From assembly GCF_001190745.1 (NCBI RefSeq), contig NZ_CP012196.1:1860001-1924000 (forward strand): a stretch of DNA of 64,000 nt. Reading direction: 5' to 3'. The stretch comes from Campylobacter gracilis (GTDB taxonomy: Bacteria > Campylobacterota > Campylobacteria > Campylobacterales > Campylobacteraceae). The notes beneath the pieces were generated by a model. That model had not been told where the DNA came from, searched no databases, and saw nothing but the letters and a program-made list of their open reading frames with translations. Shown here piece after piece: positions 17,144 through 25,737 of the stretch (position 1 is the stretch's first letter; each line of letters opens with the position of its first letter). The translations under genes and the position numbers were made by a program.

Positions 17144-17877
17144 TGATAAAATTTACGAACTTAACTAAGCGCTTTGGCGATCACGTCGTGCTAAATGGGA
17201 TAAGCTTAGAATTTCGCGATGGGCAAACGACAGTGATTTTAGGAAGCTCCGGCTCTGGCAAATCCACGATGCTGCGCTGCATAAATCTGCTCGAAATTCC
17301 AAGCGGCGGCGAGCTACAGCTAGGCGAGTTTAAGATAAATTTCGACGCTCCGCATAAAACAAGCGAGTATCATCCATTCCGCGCGCATACGGGCATGGTT
17401 TTTCAAAGCTTCAATCTCTTTCCGCACCTCAACGTCTTACAAAACGTCATCGAAGCGCCCGTACACGTGCTAAAGCAGCCACGCGAGCTTGCCGAGGCAA
17501 ATGCAATGGCGCTGCTAAAAAAGGTCGGCATGGTGGATAAAGCTGGCGCGTATCCGGCTCGCCTCTCCGGCGGTCAGAGCCAGCGCGTGGCGATCGCGCG
17601 AGCACTTGCTATGCAGCCTGAGTTTTTGCTGCTGGATGAGCCTACGAGCGCGCTTGATCCCGAGCTTGAGGCACAGGTGCTAAAGACTATCGCAGAGCTT
17701 GCCGCAGAGGATCGCTCGCTTATCATCGTCACGCACAATATGGGCTTTGCACGCAAGATCGCAGATAGAATTTTATTCTTAGACGGCGGAGTTATCGCAT
17801 TCGACGGCGACGCAGAGGAATTCTTCGGTAGCAACGACGAGCGCATAGCTAAATTTATCGGCGCTATGAGCTTTTAA
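17140..17877 (+). CDS. Amino-acid ABC transporter ATP-binding protein
   Basis: A 245-residue ATPase with Walker A (GSSGSGKST), Q-loop (MVFQSFNLFPHL), signature motif (LSGGQSQR) and Walker B (LLLDEPTSALDPE), closest to the GlnQ/TcyC-type polar amino-acid importers. It powers the importer encoded by the three preceding genes. Overlaps the permease by four bases. Confidence 0.96.
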   Translation: MMIKFTNLTKRFGDHVVLNGISLEFRDGQTTVILGSSGSGKSTMLRCINLLEIPSGGELQLGEFKINFDAPHKTSEYHPFRAHTGMVFQSFNLFPHLNVLQNVIEAPVHVLKQPRELAEANAMALLKKVGMVDKAGAYPARLSGGQSQRVAIARALAMQPEFLLLDEPTSALDPELEAQVLKTIAELAAEDRSLIIVTHNMGFARKIADRILFLDGGVIAFDGDAEEFFGSNDERIAKFIGAMSF

Positions 17878-17902
17878 ATCCATTAAATTTCAAGGAGAAA
17901 AG

Positions 17903-19039
17903 ATGAAAATAGATACCCTAATCGTAAAGGGCATAGAGGCCAAGTCCAACCCCCACAACGCGGTCATTCCGCCGATATATCTAGCCAGCACCTTCGTGCA
18001 AGAAAGTCTGGATGATTTCGGCAAATACGCCTACTCGCGTGGCGCAAATCCTACGCGCAACGCCTTTGAGGAGCTTTTTGCAAAATTTGAAGGCAGCAAA
18101 TACGCCTTCGCGCTAGCCTCGGGCATGGCGGCTACGAGCGCTGCGTTTGCGCTACTTAAAAGCGGCGATCGCGTGCTGCTAAATAATAACGTCTACGGCG
18201 GCACCTATCGCTACGTAAGCGGGATTTTTAAAAATCAAGGGATCAATTACGACTTGGTGGACGATCTAAATTTGATCACCGAAATTCCAAGCGATGTTAA
18301 AATGGTCTTCATCGAAACGCCCTCAAATCCGCTTTTGCGCGTAACCGACATTGAGCGCATCAGCGAGCTCGCGCATAAAAGCGGTGCGCTTGTGGTGATG
18401 GATAATACCTTTTTGACCCCATATTATCAGCGCCCACTAGAGCACGGCGCAGACATCGTGGTTTATAGCGCGACCAAATACATAGGCGGGCATGCCGATC
18501 TGATCGCCGGCATCGTTACGACGAACGATGATGAGCTTGCCGCAAGAATTCAGTTTATGAAAAATACTCTGGGCGCTACGCTCTCGCCTACCGACGCGTA
18601 TTCGCTAATACGCGGACTTAAAACGCTAAGCGTGCGCTTCGACCGCCAGAGCGAAAATACGCTAAAGATAATAGAATTTTTACGCAGCAATCCTGCGGTA
18701 GAGGCGGTAAATTTTGCAGGCTCGCATTCTGCGAGCGAAAAAAAGATACAAGATCGCCAAGCTAGCGGCATCGGAGCGGTCATCTCGCTGGTGCTTAAGC
18801 CACAATACGACTATAAAACCTTTGCACGCAGCCTTGAGCTATTCGATCTAGCCGTGAGCCTGGGCGGCGTAGAGAGCTTGATCTGCCACCCCGCGTCGAT
18901 GACGCACGAGAGCTATCCGCGCGAGCTGCAAGAACGCATCGGCATCAGTCAAAATTTGCTGCGCCTAGCCATAGGCATCGAAAACGCGGACGATCTCATA
19001 GCGGACCTTACCGCCGCGCTAGAAAAATCTAAAAAATAG
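17903..19039 (+). CDS. Cystathionine gamma/beta-lyase family PLP enzyme
   Basis: A 378-residue Cys/Met-metabolism PLP enzyme. The PLP lysine lies in YSATKYIGGHADLIAG, with the usual SGMAAT phosphate-binding loop, MDNTFLTPYYQRP, and the C-terminal GVESLICHPASMTHES. This pattern is that of cystathionine beta- or gamma-lyases rather than O-acetylhomoserine sulfhydrylases, but cystathionine gamma-synthase activity cannot be excluded by eye. It starts 25 bases after the ABC ATPase, with AAGGAG before the ATG, so imported cyst(e)ine or a related compound may be its substrate. Confidence 0.9.
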   Translation: MKIDTLIVKGIEAKSNPHNAVIPPIYLASTFVQESLDDFGKYAYSRGANPTRNAFEELFAKFEGSKYAFALASGMAATSAAFALLKSGDRVLLNNNVYGGTYRYVSGIFKNQGINYDLVDDLNLITEIPSDVKMVFIETPSNPLLRVTDIERISELAHKSGALVVMDNTFLTPYYQRPLEHGADIVVYSATKYIGGHADLIAGIVTTNDDELAARIQFMKNTLGATLSPTDAYSLIRGLKTLSVRFDRQSENTLKIIEFLRSNPAVEAVNFAGSHSASEKKIQDRQASGIGAVISLVLKPQYDYKTFARSLELFDLAVSLGGVESLICHPASMTHESYPRELQERIGISQNLLRLAIGIENADDLIADLTAALEKSKK

Positions 19040-19676
19040 GCGGCACGGAATTTCCAAGCTCGTGGAATTTCTATGCAGGCTTGTAAAAATTTGCGCGGGC
19101 GCGCAGAATTCATGTCAAAATTTCGTCCAAAATCCTTATAGCTTCGCTCGTGAGGCTATAAGGGCGCGGTCTTTACGAACCGGCGCGCATGGCGGGTTTA
19201 AAAAGACCCGCCGTCGATCATTTCATTTTTCTAAAAATTCCTTTTTTGCAAAACCTATGCCTATTTCTCGCGGGCTAAATTTTGCATGAATTTTCACTCG
19301 TTAAATTTTACGAAGCGCGCGGCTTTGCGTAAAATTTAAATTTAAAAATTCCGCCACTACGCCGTTGAAATGAAATTTTAATTTATACGCACGGCAAGAT
19401 TTATCCAGACCTCCTGCCAAAACACATCGTTTAAATTTAATTCGAATAAATCTATCTAACCGCCGTTTGATATTGCCGAGCGGAGAGCTTAAATTTAATC
19501 AAAATTTTAAAGGCGTCGGCGATCTGTGCCGCACCACGCCAACCGCTCGATCTAAATTTAGAGCAATTAAATTTATCAAACGAACGAATTTAGGCCCCGT
19601 CCTGCTCAAAATTTAAAATTCTACGCGCCGTTTAAATTCCGCTTAAAATTTTAGCCGCACTTTAAATTTAGCGGAG
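19040..19676. other. Intergenic region between convergent cystathionine lyase and polA
   Basis: About 640 bases with no supportable gene. Two hairpins are visible: CCTTATAGC / GCTATAAGG (19134-19142 and 19155-19163, extendable by G-U pairs to a 4-base loop) and GGCGGGT / ACCCGCC (19191-19197 and 19206-19212). Neither has a classic T run on either strand, though they lie where two transcripts end. The rest is rich in AAATTT words. Confidence 0.5.
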
Positions 19677-22493
19677 TTACTTCAGCTCGCCCCAGCGCTT
19701 GGCGATGTTTAGGCTCGTCTTTAAGGGTACGTTCAGGCTCGCCGCACTTTGCATTATCTCCTGCGCGCGCGCGCCGAAGCCCTGCGCCAAATCGTCCCGC
19801 ACCTCGAAGATCAGCTCATCGTGGATCTGCAAAATCAGCCGCGCCTCGCCATTTAGCAGCGGCGAAATATCAACCATCGCCTTTTTGATGATGTCGGCGG
19901 CGGAGCCTTGAAATTTCGTATTCACCGCCTCGCGCTCGTAGCTCGCATAGACCATATTGTTGCGCGCATTTGCGAAGTCGAAGTACCGCCTGCGCCCAAA
20001 AAGCGTGCTTACGTAGCCATCCGCTTTCGCGTCCGATTTTATGCTTTGCAAAAACTCCTTGATCGTAGAAAACGCCGCGAAATAGCGCTCGATATAGCCC
20101 TTCGCCTCGGCGCGCGCGATGCCTAGGCTATCGCTTAGCTTACCCGCGCCCATGCCGTAGATAAGGCCGAAATTTATGCTCTTTGCGATCGTGCGGTGCG
20201 CGGGCTGCGCGTCGCCGAAAATACTGATCGCCGTGCGCGCGTGAATGTCCTCATCCGCCCTAAACGCCGCCAAAAGCGCAGGATCGCGCGAAAAGTGCGC
20301 GAGCAGGCGCAGCTCGATCTGCGAGTAATCAAGCGAGATCAGCGAGTAACCCCCCTCTGCTAGGAAGCAGTCTCGCACGTTCTTTGCAAACGTGCCGCGC
20401 GCGGGGATATTTTGAAGGTTCGGATTTTTGCTCGCTAGCCGCCCGGTAGCCGTGCCGGTCTGCAAGAAATTCGATCTGACGCGATTTTGCGCATCGGCCA
20501 ACGCAAGCTGCAGCAGCGGCTCGCAGTAGGTGCTTTGCAGCTTAAACAGCTCGCGGTAGTCTAAAATTTTACCCACCGCGGGATGCAGCGCCGTAAGATC
20601 CTTCAGCACGCTTTCATCGGTGCTATAACCCGTCTTGGTGCGCTTCGCCGCAGGAAGCCCAAGCCGCTCGAAAAGCACGGCGCCGAGCTGAGCGGGAGAG
20701 TTGATGTTAAACTGCTCGCCGCAAAGCTCATAAATTTCATCCGTGAGCGCTCGCAGGGACTTTTCGTTGCGCCCGATTAGGCGCTTTATCATCTCCACGT
20801 CTATCTTGATGCCGCATCTTTGCATCTGCCAAAGCACCCGCACGAACGGAAACTCAAGCTCCTGCGCGAGCTTAAAAAGCGCGGGCTCTAACAGCCCCTT
20901 TAGCTTAAAATACAGCCTCAGCGTCACCCACGCATCCTCGCTCGCATAGATCGTAGCGGCGTCCAGCTCCACGGAAGCGAAGGTCTCGCCCTTTTTGACG
21001 ACGTCGCCGAAATGCACGGTCTCGTACCCAAGATACCGAGGCGAGATAGAGTCCATTCCTACGGCGTTTGCGGGATCGAGCAGCCACGCTAGCACCATCG
21101 TATCGGCAAAGCGCGCAGGCGGCTCAATGTTAAAATTATTTTTCACGATCTCAAAATCGTATTTTAAATTTTGCCCCACTACATATCCGCGAAACAGCGA
21201 GTCGATCGCGGCCTTTGCCGCGTCCGAAGAAATTTGAGCAGGAGCGCCCAAATAGCTATGCGCGAGCGGGACGTAATAGGCGCGCTCCTCATTAAACGCA
21301 AACGAAAAGCCCACGATCTTGGCGCTTTTGCTGTCGATGCTTGTCGTCTCGGTATCAAAGCTCACCAAGGTCTCTGCATCGATACTCTCGCACAGCCTGG
21401 CAAGCTCCACGGCATCGGTGATACAAATAGGCTCAAAGGGTGTTTTAAAAGCGCTCTCGGAATTTTTCTCGCTGCAAGCGGAGCCGCCCGGGATAGAATT
21501 TTGCCCGTCTAGCCCTCCTACGGCAGCGCCCAAGATAGATCCGCCGCGAGACGACTCTGCGCCCGCACCCTTCCCGCCTGCGCCCAAAACTGAGCTTTTT
21601 GCGCCTGCGCCTTTGCCCTCGCCCCAAAGATCAAGTCCGTTCTGCTCCTGCAAGCTTAACGCCGAAAGAAGCCTATTTAGCGCGTAATCTTTTAAAATTT
21701 CGCGGATTTTAAAAAGCGGATTTTGCTGCGGAAATTTCGCGTCCTCTAAAGGCGGGATTTCCAGCTCGTCGTAAAGCGTGGCCAGGCGCTTGCTTATGTA
21801 GGCGCTCTGCTTCCCTTCTATCAGATACTCGCGCTGTTTGTTCTGCGGCAGGCGGTCTAAATTTGAATAGATCTCATCGAGCGAGCCCCATTCGTCTAAA
21901 AGCTTCTTCGCCCCCTTATCGCCGATGCCGCGCACGCCCGGGATATTATCGGCGCTGTCGCCGCAGATCGCCAAAAAATCCACGATCTGCTCTGGATAGA
22001 CGCCGTAGCGCTGCAAGCACTCCTCCCTTCCGTAAAGCATCTTTTTGCCGTGGCTGTAAATTTTAACGTTTTCGCCGATGAGCTGATACAGGTCCTTATC
22101 AGAGGTAACGATGTTGATTTTATGCGTGGCGCCGTACTTTTTAACGACGCTTGCGATGAGATCGTCCGCTTCGTAGCCCTCGCGTCCGAGCGAGTAAAGC
22201 CCCATCTTTTCGATCATCTCGATGCAGACGGGCAGCTGCTGCAAAAGTGCGGGCGGCGGGGCTTGGCGGTTGGTTTTGTAGTTGGGGTCGATATCTGAGC
22301 GAAAGGTCTTGCCCTTGCTATCCAGAGCGAAAATTATATAATCGCTCTTAAATTCCTTCGAAAGATTTGCGATGAAGCTCGCAAACCCGCTCACCATGCC
22401 GCTGGGTTTGCCGTCTTTGGTCTTTAGCCCGCTCATAGCGTAGTAGAGCCTGAAAAAAAAGCCGAACGTATCGATGATCGTGATGGTCTGCAT
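19677..22493 (-). CDS. polA: DNA polymerase I
   Basis: Repair and Okazaki-fragment-processing polymerase, 938 residues. Domains in order: 5'-3' exonuclease (1 to about 285, DTFGFFFRLYYAM start), 3'-5' exonuclease (from about 355, with an intact FDTETTS motif), and the polymerase domain with SLDYSQIELRLLAHFS, motif B (RTIAKSINFGLIYGMG) and the final QIHDELIFEV. Between the two nuclease domains (about residues 291-348) lies a low-complexity Gly/Ala/Ser linker with an internal GKGAGAxSS repeat, longer than usual. Transcribed alone, convergent with the upstream operon. Confidence 0.97.
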   Translation of the reverse strand: MQTITIIDTFGFFFRLYYAMSGLKTKDGKPSGMVSGFASFIANLSKEFKSDYIIFALDSKGKTFRSDIDPNYKTNRQAPPPALLQQLPVCIEMIEKMGLYSLGREGYEADDLIASVVKKYGATHKINIVTSDKDLYQLIGENVKIYSHGKKMLYGREECLQRYGVYPEQIVDFLAICGDSADNIPGVRGIGDKGAKKLLDEWGSLDEIYSNLDRLPQNKQREYLIEGKQSAYISKRLATLYDELEIPPLEDAKFPQQNPLFKIREILKDYALNRLLSALSLQEQNGLDLWGEGKGAGAKSSVLGAGGKGAGAESSRGGSILGAAVGGLDGQNSIPGGSACSEKNSESAFKTPFEPICITDAVELARLCESIDAETLVSFDTETTSIDSKSAKIVGFSFAFNEERAYYVPLAHSYLGAPAQISSDAAKAAIDSLFRGYVVGQNLKYDFEIVKNNFNIEPPARFADTMVLAWLLDPANAVGMDSISPRYLGYETVHFGDVVKKGETFASVELDAATIYASEDAWVTLRLYFKLKGLLEPALFKLAQELEFPFVRVLWQMQRCGIKIDVEMIKRLIGRNEKSLRALTDEIYELCGEQFNINSPAQLGAVLFERLGLPAAKRTKTGYSTDESVLKDLTALHPAVGKILDYRELFKLQSTYCEPLLQLALADAQNRVRSNFLQTGTATGRLASKNPNLQNIPARGTFAKNVRDCFLAEGGYSLISLDYSQIELRLLAHFSRDPALLAAFRADEDIHARTAISIFGDAQPAHRTIAKSINFGLIYGMGAGKLSDSLGIARAEAKGYIERYFAAFSTIKEFLQSIKSDAKADGYVSTLFGRRRYFDFANARNNMVYASYEREAVNTKFQGSAADIIKKAMVDISPLLNGEARLILQIHDELIFEVRDDLAQGFGARAQEIMQSAASLNVPLKTSLNIAKRWGELK

Positions 22494-22602
22494 AATGTCC
22501 TCGGATTTAGAATTTTAACGCGTAGTGTATTAAAATTCGGCTAAATTTACAAATTCCGAATAGGACTTGACCTGCCTCATTTCAAAATTTTAAAATTTGC
22601 TA

Positions 22603-22608
22603 TATAAT
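22603..22608 (+). promoter_or_regulatory. -10 box for the DUF2249 operon
   Basis: TATAAT in the context TGCTATATAATCG, 29 bases before the ATG. No clear -35 at standard spacing. Confidence 0.6.
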
Positions 22609-22636
22609 CGCGCGAAATTTTAAAAAAGGATCAAGT

Positions 22637-22981
22637 ATGGATTTTTTCACAGACTGGCAGGAGTTCGACGCGGCGGGCGCTACGGTGAAATTTTATAAAA
22701 AATCGCAAGGCGGCGTGGAGTACATCGGCTTTGATTCGCGCAAATGCGTCCCGCCCGAGCCGATGGTAAATGCGCTGGTGGCGCTAAATTTCGTAAAAGA
22801 CGAAACCAAAAAGGTCGTCATGGTCAATCATAAATTTCCGATGGGGCTGATCCCGAAGATCGAGTCTAAATTTGACATTGCCCGCGAGGATCTGGACGGC
22901 GACGCGGTCAAGCTCACCATCAGCCTAAAACCCGGCGCGGTCAATGAGGGCTTTGATACCGACGCGAAGTGCCACGGCTAA
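22637..22981 (+). CDS. DUF2249-like small protein
   Basis: A 114-residue soluble protein. The central part (FDSRKCVPPEPMVNALVAL...VVMVNHKFPMGLIPKIES) follows the DUF2249 pattern: a D-x-R, then PPEPM, a helix, and an N-H-x-x-P-x-x-L-x-P loop. DUF2249 proteins have a TusA-like fold and often occur with nitrite/NO-stress, hemerythrin or cytochrome genes; their reaction is not settled. It heads a three-gene operon with a membrane protein and a DUF59 protein. AAAAGGAT precedes the start. Confidence 0.7.
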   Translation: MDFFTDWQEFDAAGATVKFYKKSQGGVEYIGFDSRKCVPPEPMVNALVALNFVKDETKKVVMVNHKFPMGLIPKIESKFDIAREDLDGDAVKLTISLKPGAVNEGFDTDAKCHG

Positions 22982-22998
22982 AGGGCTTTAAAATTTAG

Positions 22999-24174
22999 AT
23001 GAATATCACGACTTTTTCGCCGCCGTTTCGCATCGTAGGCGGCTATTTCATCTGCGGCTTTATCTTTTTGCTGCTAAGCGCGGCGAGCTTTTTAAAGGCC
23101 GATTTCGGCGCGATCCAAGCGCCGCAGACGGCGAGCTTTTTTCACGTATTTTTGCTCGGATTCGTAATCAGCATAATCATCGGAGCGCTCTATCAGCTCA
23201 CCTCCGTCATCATCCAAAAGGAATTTTTTACAGTCAAATTTGCGTTTTTAAATCTCCTCGCTTACGGTGCGGGCGTGGCACTGCTGAGCGCGGGATTGCT
23301 GTTTTCAAGCATCCCTTTGATGCACGCAGGCGGCAGCGCTTTGCTGCTTAGTCTATTTTATTTTACGATCTGCTACGCGCTAAGCTTCATCGGCACGCCC
23401 AAATGGAGCTTCCCCGCCGTAGCGCTTGCGATCTCGGCTGCGTTTTTGGCGGTAGGGATCAGCCTTGGCTTTGCCCTCGTGCTAGCGCTTAGCGGCGTGG
23501 AGATTTTCGGAGTATATTTTTCAGAAATTTTATCCTATCACATATACTTCGTGCTAGGCTTCGTATTTTTCGTCATCGTAGGCGCTGCGTGCGTGCTACT
23601 GCCGATGTTTAGCCTGGCACACGATCTAAGCTTCGCACTAGCAAAAGCTTCGCTGGCGCTGTATCTGCTCGCTGGGCTGTTTTTGCTAAAAGACTTTGGA
23701 ATTTTCATCGCATTTGCGGCGCTTGCGAGCTTTGCGGCTCAGGCGATCTACATCCTAGCCAGGCGCGTGCGAAAAGCGATAGATTATTGGAATTTAAACG
23801 TCTACATCTCGCTAGCGGCTTTGGTATTTAGCGCGGCGTTTTGGCTCGCGGATCGCGCAGATGCGGCAGCATTTGGGCTGCTATACGGCTTTTTGTTCGC
23901 CTTCATCGTCGCGCACCTTTATAAAATCGCGCCTTTTCTCATCTGGTACCACTACGTCTCGCCCTTCGTCGGCAAGCGCAAAATCCCTATGCTAGACGAT
24001 ATGATAATCAAAAAGATCGCCTACGCAGCCTGCGTGCCCAACGTCTTAGCGCTTGCGTGCGCGGGCCTTGGAGCGCTAACGCCTGCGGTTATCTTGCAAG
24101 CGGCAAGCATAATTTTGGTGCTAATCAACATCGTAAATATCTTTAACTACATAAAATTCGGAGAGGAAAAATGA
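22999..24174 (+). CDS. Polytopic membrane protein, NnrS or heme-copper oxidase-like
   Basis: A 391-residue protein with about twelve hydrophobic helices and no signal peptide. Several histidines fall in or near helices (SFFHVFLLGF, SYHIYFVLGF, VAHLYKIAPFLIWYHY), a pattern that recalls NnrS-like and single-subunit heme-copper-oxidase-like proteins. I cannot assign a heme site with certainty. Its neighbours are a DUF2249 protein 17 bases upstream and a DUF59 iron-sulfur assembly factor overlapping its stop, which suggests a role in redox or NO-related metabolism. Confidence 0.55.
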   Translation: MNITTFSPPFRIVGGYFICGFIFLLLSAASFLKADFGAIQAPQTASFFHVFLLGFVISIIIGALYQLTSVIIQKEFFTVKFAFLNLLAYGAGVALLSAGLLFSSIPLMHAGGSALLLSLFYFTICYALSFIGTPKWSFPAVALAISAAFLAVGISLGFALVLALSGVEIFGVYFSEILSYHIYFVLGFVFFVIVGAACVLLPMFSLAHDLSFALAKASLALYLLAGLFLLKDFGIFIAFAALASFAAQAIYILARRVRKAIDYWNLNVYISLAALVFSAAFWLADRADAAAFGLLYGFLFAFIVAHLYKIAPFLIWYHYVSPFVGKRKIPMLDDMIIKKIAYAACVPNVLALACAGLGALTPAVILQAASIILVLINIVNIFNYIKFGEEK

Positions 24175-24476
24175 AAGTAACGAAGGAGCAAATTTACGAC
24201 GCACTTCGCGCCGTGGTGGACCCTGAGGTGGGCTTTGACGTCGTGTCGCTGGGGCTCATCTACGACGTAGCGGTAGATGAGGCGAACAACGCCAAAGTCA
24301 CGATGACGCTATCGACTCAGTCGTGCCCGCTGCATGAGATGATGGTAGAATGGGTGCGCGCGGGTGCCGAGAGCGTGGAGGGCGTCGGCGAGGTAGAGAT
24401 CGATCTCGTCTTTGAGCCGATGTGGAATATCGATATGGCGGAGGATCACGTCAAAGAAGCGCTCGGTAGATTTTAA
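24171..24476 (+). CDS. DUF59 (MIP18/PaaD-like) metal-sulfur cluster factor
   Basis: A 101-residue DUF59 protein with the family's start (VTKEQIYDALRAVVDPEVGFDVVSLGLIYDV) and the conserved cysteine in TQSCPLHEMM. Relatives such as SufT and the PaaD N-domain help insert or mature iron-sulfur clusters in client proteins. It overlaps the membrane protein gene by four bases (ATGA), so that protein or its partners may be the client. Confidence 0.88.
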   Translation: MKVTKEQIYDALRAVVDPEVGFDVVSLGLIYDVAVDEANNAKVTMTLSTQSCPLHEMMVEWVRAGAESVEGVGEVEIDLVFEPMWNIDMAEDHVKEALGRF

Positions 24477-24551
24477 ACAGCTTTGCCGCACCCCGCAGTT
24501 TAAGCTTTGAAATTCTAAAATTAGACTTCAAATTTATACCTAGGGGCTGCT

Positions 24552-25640
24552 ATGAAAAAATTTACCAACGGCAAGAAAGAAATTCTGCTTCAAACGCAAG
24601 GGCTTAGTTTGATTTCAAAGACGCTACAAAACGGCAAAGAAAGGCTGAGCTCTAAAGAATTCGCAAATTGCGATGCCTTGCAAAAAGCTTTTGTAAAAAA
24701 GCAAGTTGATGCCCTAAAAAAGGGCTTCATCTACGAAAACAAAAAAGCAAAATTCGGCGAAGCAATAGCGCATGCCTATATCGGTGGCGGATACAGCGGA
24801 GCGCTTGGATTTGCCGAGTTTGAGGATAAATTCTACGTCTATAAATGTAATTTTGACAAGCACGGCTGCGATTATTTAATCGTGCTGGACGGCGAGCTAA
24901 GAACTCTTGCGCAAATTAAGCTACCAAAAATTTTAACGTGGAAAATGACCGCTACCAAAAAAGCTTTAGTGCTTGATTTGGACCACGAATTCTTTCTTTT
25001 TGACGGAGAAAAATTCAGCAGGCTTTTTGAAGCCTGGGGTATCACAGGAGGAGGCTTTAGCTCTGCTCTAAGCGGCAATGGCGAAATTCTAGCCTGCGGC
25101 ACAGATGGAATTTTAGCTTTCGGAAGCGACAAGAAGCTAAATTTTAAAACGGAATTTTCGGCAAAGGCCATAGGCTTCGGCAATAAAATTTGCGTAGCCT
25201 GTGGGGATGAAGGCGGCAAAAATGTCGCTATGCTCTACCGTCTAAAAGACTTCGCCGAGCTTTGCCGTATCGAATGCGACGTGGGCTATATCCACTCCCT
25301 AAACGTGGGGCTTATCAAAAATGACGCGATTTTAGTGGTAAATAACGACTTTGATGAGCTGCATTTTTGGAACGTAGCAAGCAAAAAGCGTCTAAGCGTA
25401 CCAAAAAGCTTGCCAAGAAGCGTGATGAGGTTTGCCGCAAACGATCAAATTTTTCTTACGTACTTTTACGGTGGATTTAAAGCATTCAGCTTGGAGGATT
25501 TTCGCCTCTTAGGCGAGTTTGAGTGCGAGCACTGCGTTAAAACCGCTGCTATTGAAATCGCAGGCGAGCGCCTTTACGTCCGCACCGACTACGGATTTTT
25601 TAGCGTCTATTCTTTAGCCAAGAATGGAATTAAAATTTAA
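24552..25640 (+). CDS. Beta-propeller-like protein of unknown function
   Basis: A 362-residue soluble protein without a signal peptide. The first 75 residues resemble a WGR-type module (KEFANCDALQKAFVKKQVDALKKGFIYE), and the rest has repeated hydrophobic beta patterns of about 40 residues that look like WD40 or beta-propeller blades. Codons are more AT-rich than in the flanking operon. GGGG lies before the ATG. I do not recognise a specific function. Confidence 0.6.
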   Translation: MKKFTNGKKEILLQTQGLSLISKTLQNGKERLSSKEFANCDALQKAFVKKQVDALKKGFIYENKKAKFGEAIAHAYIGGGYSGALGFAEFEDKFYVYKCNFDKHGCDYLIVLDGELRTLAQIKLPKILTWKMTATKKALVLDLDHEFFLFDGEKFSRLFEAWGITGGGFSSALSGNGEILACGTDGILAFGSDKKLNFKTEFSAKAIGFGNKICVACGDEGGKNVAMLYRLKDFAELCRIECDVGYIHSLNVGLIKNDAILVVNNDFDELHFWNVASKKRLSVPKSLPRSVMRFAANDQIFLTYFYGGFKAFSLEDFRLLGEFECEHCVKTAAIEIAGERLYVRTDYGFFSVYSLAKNGIKI

Positions 25641-25737
25641 AAAGCGCTATTGATACAGATTTATCGCCCGCTTCAAGCTCCTAAAATTAAACGAACTCCG
25701 CCCGCCTTAAACTTACGCGACAAGCAGGGGTGGCTAT

